The translations under genes and the position numbers were made by a program. Under the pieces are notes generated by a model, which did no database searches, was not told the origin of the DNA, and saw nothing but the letters and a program-made list of their open reading frames with translations. From Eubacteriales Family XIII. Incertae Sedis bacterium (GTDB taxonomy: Bacteria > Bacillota > Clostridia > Peptostreptococcales > Anaerovoracaceae): DNA of 6,737 nt. Below, one piece after another: positions 5,225 through 6,737 of this stretch. Location of the stretch: contig JAIRSA010000065.1 of assembly GCA_031255695.1 (NCBI GenBank), positions 1 through 6,737 on the forward strand, in the 5' to 3' direction. Each line of letters starts with the position of its first letter. Positions within the stretch are counted from its first letter, which is position 1.

Positions 5225-6737
5225 CGGCAATTTGAACGCCGCTTTTGAGAATATGTGCCGAATGCTTTTCAATCGGTTTTTCTTTGATGGAAAAGCTATT
5301 CTTAGTTCAAGCCCAAACAATCCGGGCATTGAGGTCGAACCTGTTTTGCATTCCGACTCAAATGAACGCATCAGCTTCCAATCCAAGTTCTCTACAGGCA
5401 ATGTTAATTACGATTCCGTCGAGCGCTCCATGACTGCCACAATTCAGAATTACAGCGGAAGCATTGATGTGATTTACCTTTACTGCAATAAGGATTTTAC
5501 GCATACAGCTGCTTCTTTTATACGGTTCAAGGATGCATTGGGGAAATCGGGTATTCGTTTGGAGACCATCACCAATGACGAAATCTTAAATCAAATCATT
5601 GACAATCAATATGACATCATAGCTGCAAGATATTTTGCTGACAAGCCCCTCTCAAAAGCGTGGTTTAGGGAAAAATCGGAACTCGCATTAAAAGGTCTTG
5701 GCTTGCGATATAACTGCGAGTTTAATGTGCCTGTCGAGTACGAAAAGAGCATTGGCAAATTTCTGTTTTTGCAAGAAGCAATAGAAGAAATCAACACAAA
5801 AAAAAGAGGAACAAAAAAAGAGATTCAAGGGGCACGGTCGCTACTACCCGTATATAAGGACTTTATTGATGAAACTCTACAGCGCATTGCGGTTCTGCCA
5901 GATGTAACACAAAGTTCAGTTCATCAATGCCTCAGTTGGTGGGATGCGATTACATACGGTCAGAATCAGATGCTTGACACTATCAACACTCGATTAGAGG
6001 AACTATCCGGCATCGCGTATTCTGCAAAAGAAGAACGCGAAAAGTATACATTGCAAAACGAACTGTCTCAAACTCGAAATCTAATGAACGCAATAGACAA
6101 CATCGCTTTTTCACGGGATGAACAGTCTCTCATCAAAGATAAGGTGTTGATATTGAAAGGCAATGCCGGAAGCGGGAAGTCCCATTTGCTCGGCACCATT
6201 ACGGAATCTCATATTTCTCATGGAGTTCCCGCAGTGTTGCTTCTCGGGCAATCATTACTATCTGACGATACTGTTGAGCAGCAGATTATTCAACAACTTG
6301 GTTTGGATTGTACTTTTACCGATTTCATTGATATTCTCGATGGTATCGGCATTGAAACCGAACAACAGGTTGTGCTCATTGTGGATGCGATAAATGAGAG
6401 CAGTAATACAAACATCTGGAAAAGCGGACTGTCTCGATTGTTGCAAACGATTGAAACCCATCAAAATGTTAAGCTGATAATTTCCGTTAGGGACGGATAT
6501 GAGTCCCTTGTGTTTTCAGAGGACGTATCGGGTCGTATATGTGATGGCTCCATCGCGCAAGTGATTCATTATGGATTTTACGAAAACACAATGGAAGCAA
6601 TCATGCAATTCTTTGATTACTACAATATCAAGTTCGGCGTATCAGAGTTGCTTCAACATGAATTCTCAAATCCACTGATGCTGAAATTGTATTGTGAGAC
6701 AAGGGATAGCAATCCCAAAAGTATGTTTGAGATGTTC
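5178..6737 (+). CDS. avs4: Avs-type (Avs4-like) antiphage STAND NTPase with N-terminal Mrr-like nuclease, 5' part
   Basis: Avs proteins bind conserved phage proteins, assemble through a STAND NTPase and then cut DNA with the N-terminal nuclease, killing or arresting the infected cell. Here 520 residues are visible with no stop; the gene runs off the window. Residues 8-31 (W..F, GN, AFENMCRMLF) and then GIEVEP (Glu52) and FQSK (Gln68, Lys70) form an Mrr-like PD-(D/E)xK core of the E...QxK kind. Residues 175-187 (GLRYNCEFNVPVE) match the RY-x-x-E-x-NV linker I associate with Avs proteins. A helical stretch follows to about 310. The NTPase has Walker A GNAGSGKS (328-335, Lys334), Walker B VVLIVDAINE (398-407, Asp403), sensor-like LIISVRDGY (433-441) and NPLMLKLYCE (498-507). 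The target-sensing C-terminus is not in the window. Start ATG 5178 has an ideal ribosome site. AT-rich composition contrasts with guaA and suggests transfer. The Avs/STAND-nuclease call is firm; assignment to type 4 rests on the Mrr-like domain and memory of the family. Confidence 0.85.
   Translation, partial: MRRNLITWTRFAQCNSGNLNAAFENMCRMLFNRFFFDGKAILSSSPNNPGIEVEPVLHSDSNERISFQSKFSTGNVNYDSVERSMTATIQNYSGSIDVIYLYCNKDFTHTAASFIRFKDALGKSGIRLETITNDEILNQIIDNQYDIIAARYFADKPLSKAWFREKSELALKGLGLRYNCEFNVPVEYEKSIGKFLFLQEAIEEINTKKRGTKKEIQGARSLLPVYKDFIDETLQRIAVLPDVTQSSVHQCLSWWDAITYGQNQMLDTINTRLEELSGIAYSAKEEREKYTLQNELSQTRNLMNAIDNIAFSRDEQSLIKDKVLILKGNAGSGKSHLLGTITESHISHGVPAVLLLGQSLLSDDTVEQQIIQQLGLDCTFTDFIDILDGIGIETEQQVVLIVDAINESSNTNIWKSGLSRLLQTIETHQNVKLIISVRDGYESLVFSEDVSGRICDGSIAQVIHYGFYENTMEAIMQFFDYYNIKFGVSELLQHEFSNPLMLKLYCETRDSNPKSMFEMF

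Noticed and set aside
6163..6393. Small + frame inside the Avs gene
   Set aside because: It is an out-of-frame reading of the STAND NTPase coding sequence starting at the Walker A region.

Overview
The window has two parts of different character. Positions 1-4585 are a compact, GC-rich, housekeeping-type block on the + strand: galM (aldose 1-epimerase), guaB (IMP dehydrogenase) and guaA (GMP synthase), ending in an intrinsic terminator. Strong AGGAGG-type ribosome binding sites, frequent AGG/ATA codons in a GC-rich background and the IMPDH type suggest a Firmicute of the Clostridia, perhaps a Lachnospiraceae-like gut anaerobe. That placement is inference, not proof. guaB and guaA catalyse consecutive steps, IMP to XMP to GMP. 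galM serves sugar metabolism and is only a neighbour.

Positions 4586-4855 hold no convincing gene. They contain a tandem 11-base repeat, a second strong intrinsic terminator with no gene in front of it, a further perfect inverted repeat, and a promoter with a consensus TATAAT box.

From about 4800 to the end the DNA is AT-rich. For example, line 4381-4440 has 36 G/C of 60, and line 6241-6300 has 24 of 60. This part reads as a defence island joined just downstream of guaA, whose 3' end is a known integration site for genomic islands. It starts with the broken tail of a type I restriction specificity gene (hsdS). That tail overlaps by 47 bases a large open frame starting at ATG 5178 with an ideal Shine-Dalgarno sequence. 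The frame stays open for 520 codons and runs off the window.

The large frame encodes an Mrr-like nuclease domain fused to a STAND-type NTPase (Walker A GNAGSGKS, Walker B ending DAINE). This is the architecture of the Avs (AVAST) antiphage sensors, most like Avs4. Its C-terminal sensor region lies outside the window.

Other unusual points are a roughly 63-residue Ala/Gly/Ser/Thr repeat insertion inside the glutaminase domain of GuaA, and an IMPDH that resembles the Tritrichomonas foetus enzyme down to the numbering of its catalytic residues.
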